From: Mycosarcoma maydis
Lineage: Eukaryota > Basidiomycota > Ustilaginomycetes > Ustilaginales
Assembly (NCBI RefSeq): GCF_000328475.2
Contig: NC_026488.1
Location: forward strand, 496,001-560,000
Reading direction: 5' to 3'
Length of the DNA stretch: 64,000 bases
Under the pieces are notes generated by a model. The model ran no database searches. It had not been told where the DNA came from and worked only from the letters and a program-made list of their open reading frames with translations. Position numbers and translations under genes: made by a program. Below, in pieces: positions 63,973-64,000 of the stretch (position 1 is its first letter; each line of letters starts with the position of its first letter).

Positions 63973-64000
63973 AGAGTGTGAATCTCGGAAAACACTTGCG

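Noticed and set aside
1..64000. CRISPR arrays, bacterial operons, Shine-Dalgarno sites, transposase or reverse transcriptase genes
   Set aside because: The sequence is eukaryotic with spliceosomal introns; I found no repeat-spacer arrays and no transposon or retroelement enzyme motifs.

Overview
The window is nuclear DNA of a smut fungus (Ustilaginales, basidiomycete), probably Ustilago or a close relative. This rests on compact, mostly intronless long genes, short introns with GTAAGT/GTGAGT donors, protein similarity by eye, many copies of an AT-containing heptamer (ATTCACG / ATTCGTG and reverse) between genes, and a clustered family of small secreted proteins of the kind smuts carry. The species cannot be fixed from sequence alone. 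One run of 100 N (48262-48361) is a scaffold gap.

Left block (1.5-16 kb): an oligopeptide transporter (OPT), a sterol desaturase/fatty acid hydroxylase-type di-iron protein, a nucleolar G-patch protein, a very long BST1/PGAP1 GPI-inositol deacylase, and a secreted GH3 beta-glucosidase.

Accessory block (16-33.4 kb): nine intact genes for proteins with secretion signals and no recognisable enzyme domain. Four read leftward (16.0-20.5 kb), then five read rightward (22.1-33.4 kb). Eight share one architecture: signal peptide, a variable (sometimes long, disordered) region, a W/Y-rich motif (WWxxYxxY-like), a helix ending in an I-R or L-R type dipeptide, one phase-2 intron at the same place, then a second helical block with an L-T-x-x-x-R-x-x-L-x-x-P-F-x-x-W type motif. 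The gene at 24020-27381 carries this unit four times, and a dibasic Kex2-type site precedes the first unit and lies between each pair of units. It reads like a precursor of four effector-like proteins, each comparable to the single-domain neighbours. Two decayed or broken genes (28.2-28.6 kb and 31.5-31.9 kb) and a degenerate tRNA-like sequence lie inside the block.

Middle block (34-53 kb): an HSL-type alpha/beta hydrolase with membrane segments, a DUF3605 protein, a secreted GMC oxidoreductase, a 4.5 kb stretch without a convincing gene, a TMEM184/Ostalpha (Hfl1-like) membrane protein truncated by the gap, a fungal-specific transcription factor truncated on its N-terminal side by the same gap, and an aldehyde dehydrogenase whose last 30 codons are tandemly duplicated.

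Right block (54-64 kb): housekeeping genes: MAD2, an RNF126-type RING E3, a histidine phosphatase with a C-terminal PCNA-binding (PIP-box) motif, GMP synthase GUA1, mitochondrial initiation factor IF-3, and a two-exon BUB3. Two spindle-checkpoint genes (MAD2, BUB3) therefore lie within 10 kb.
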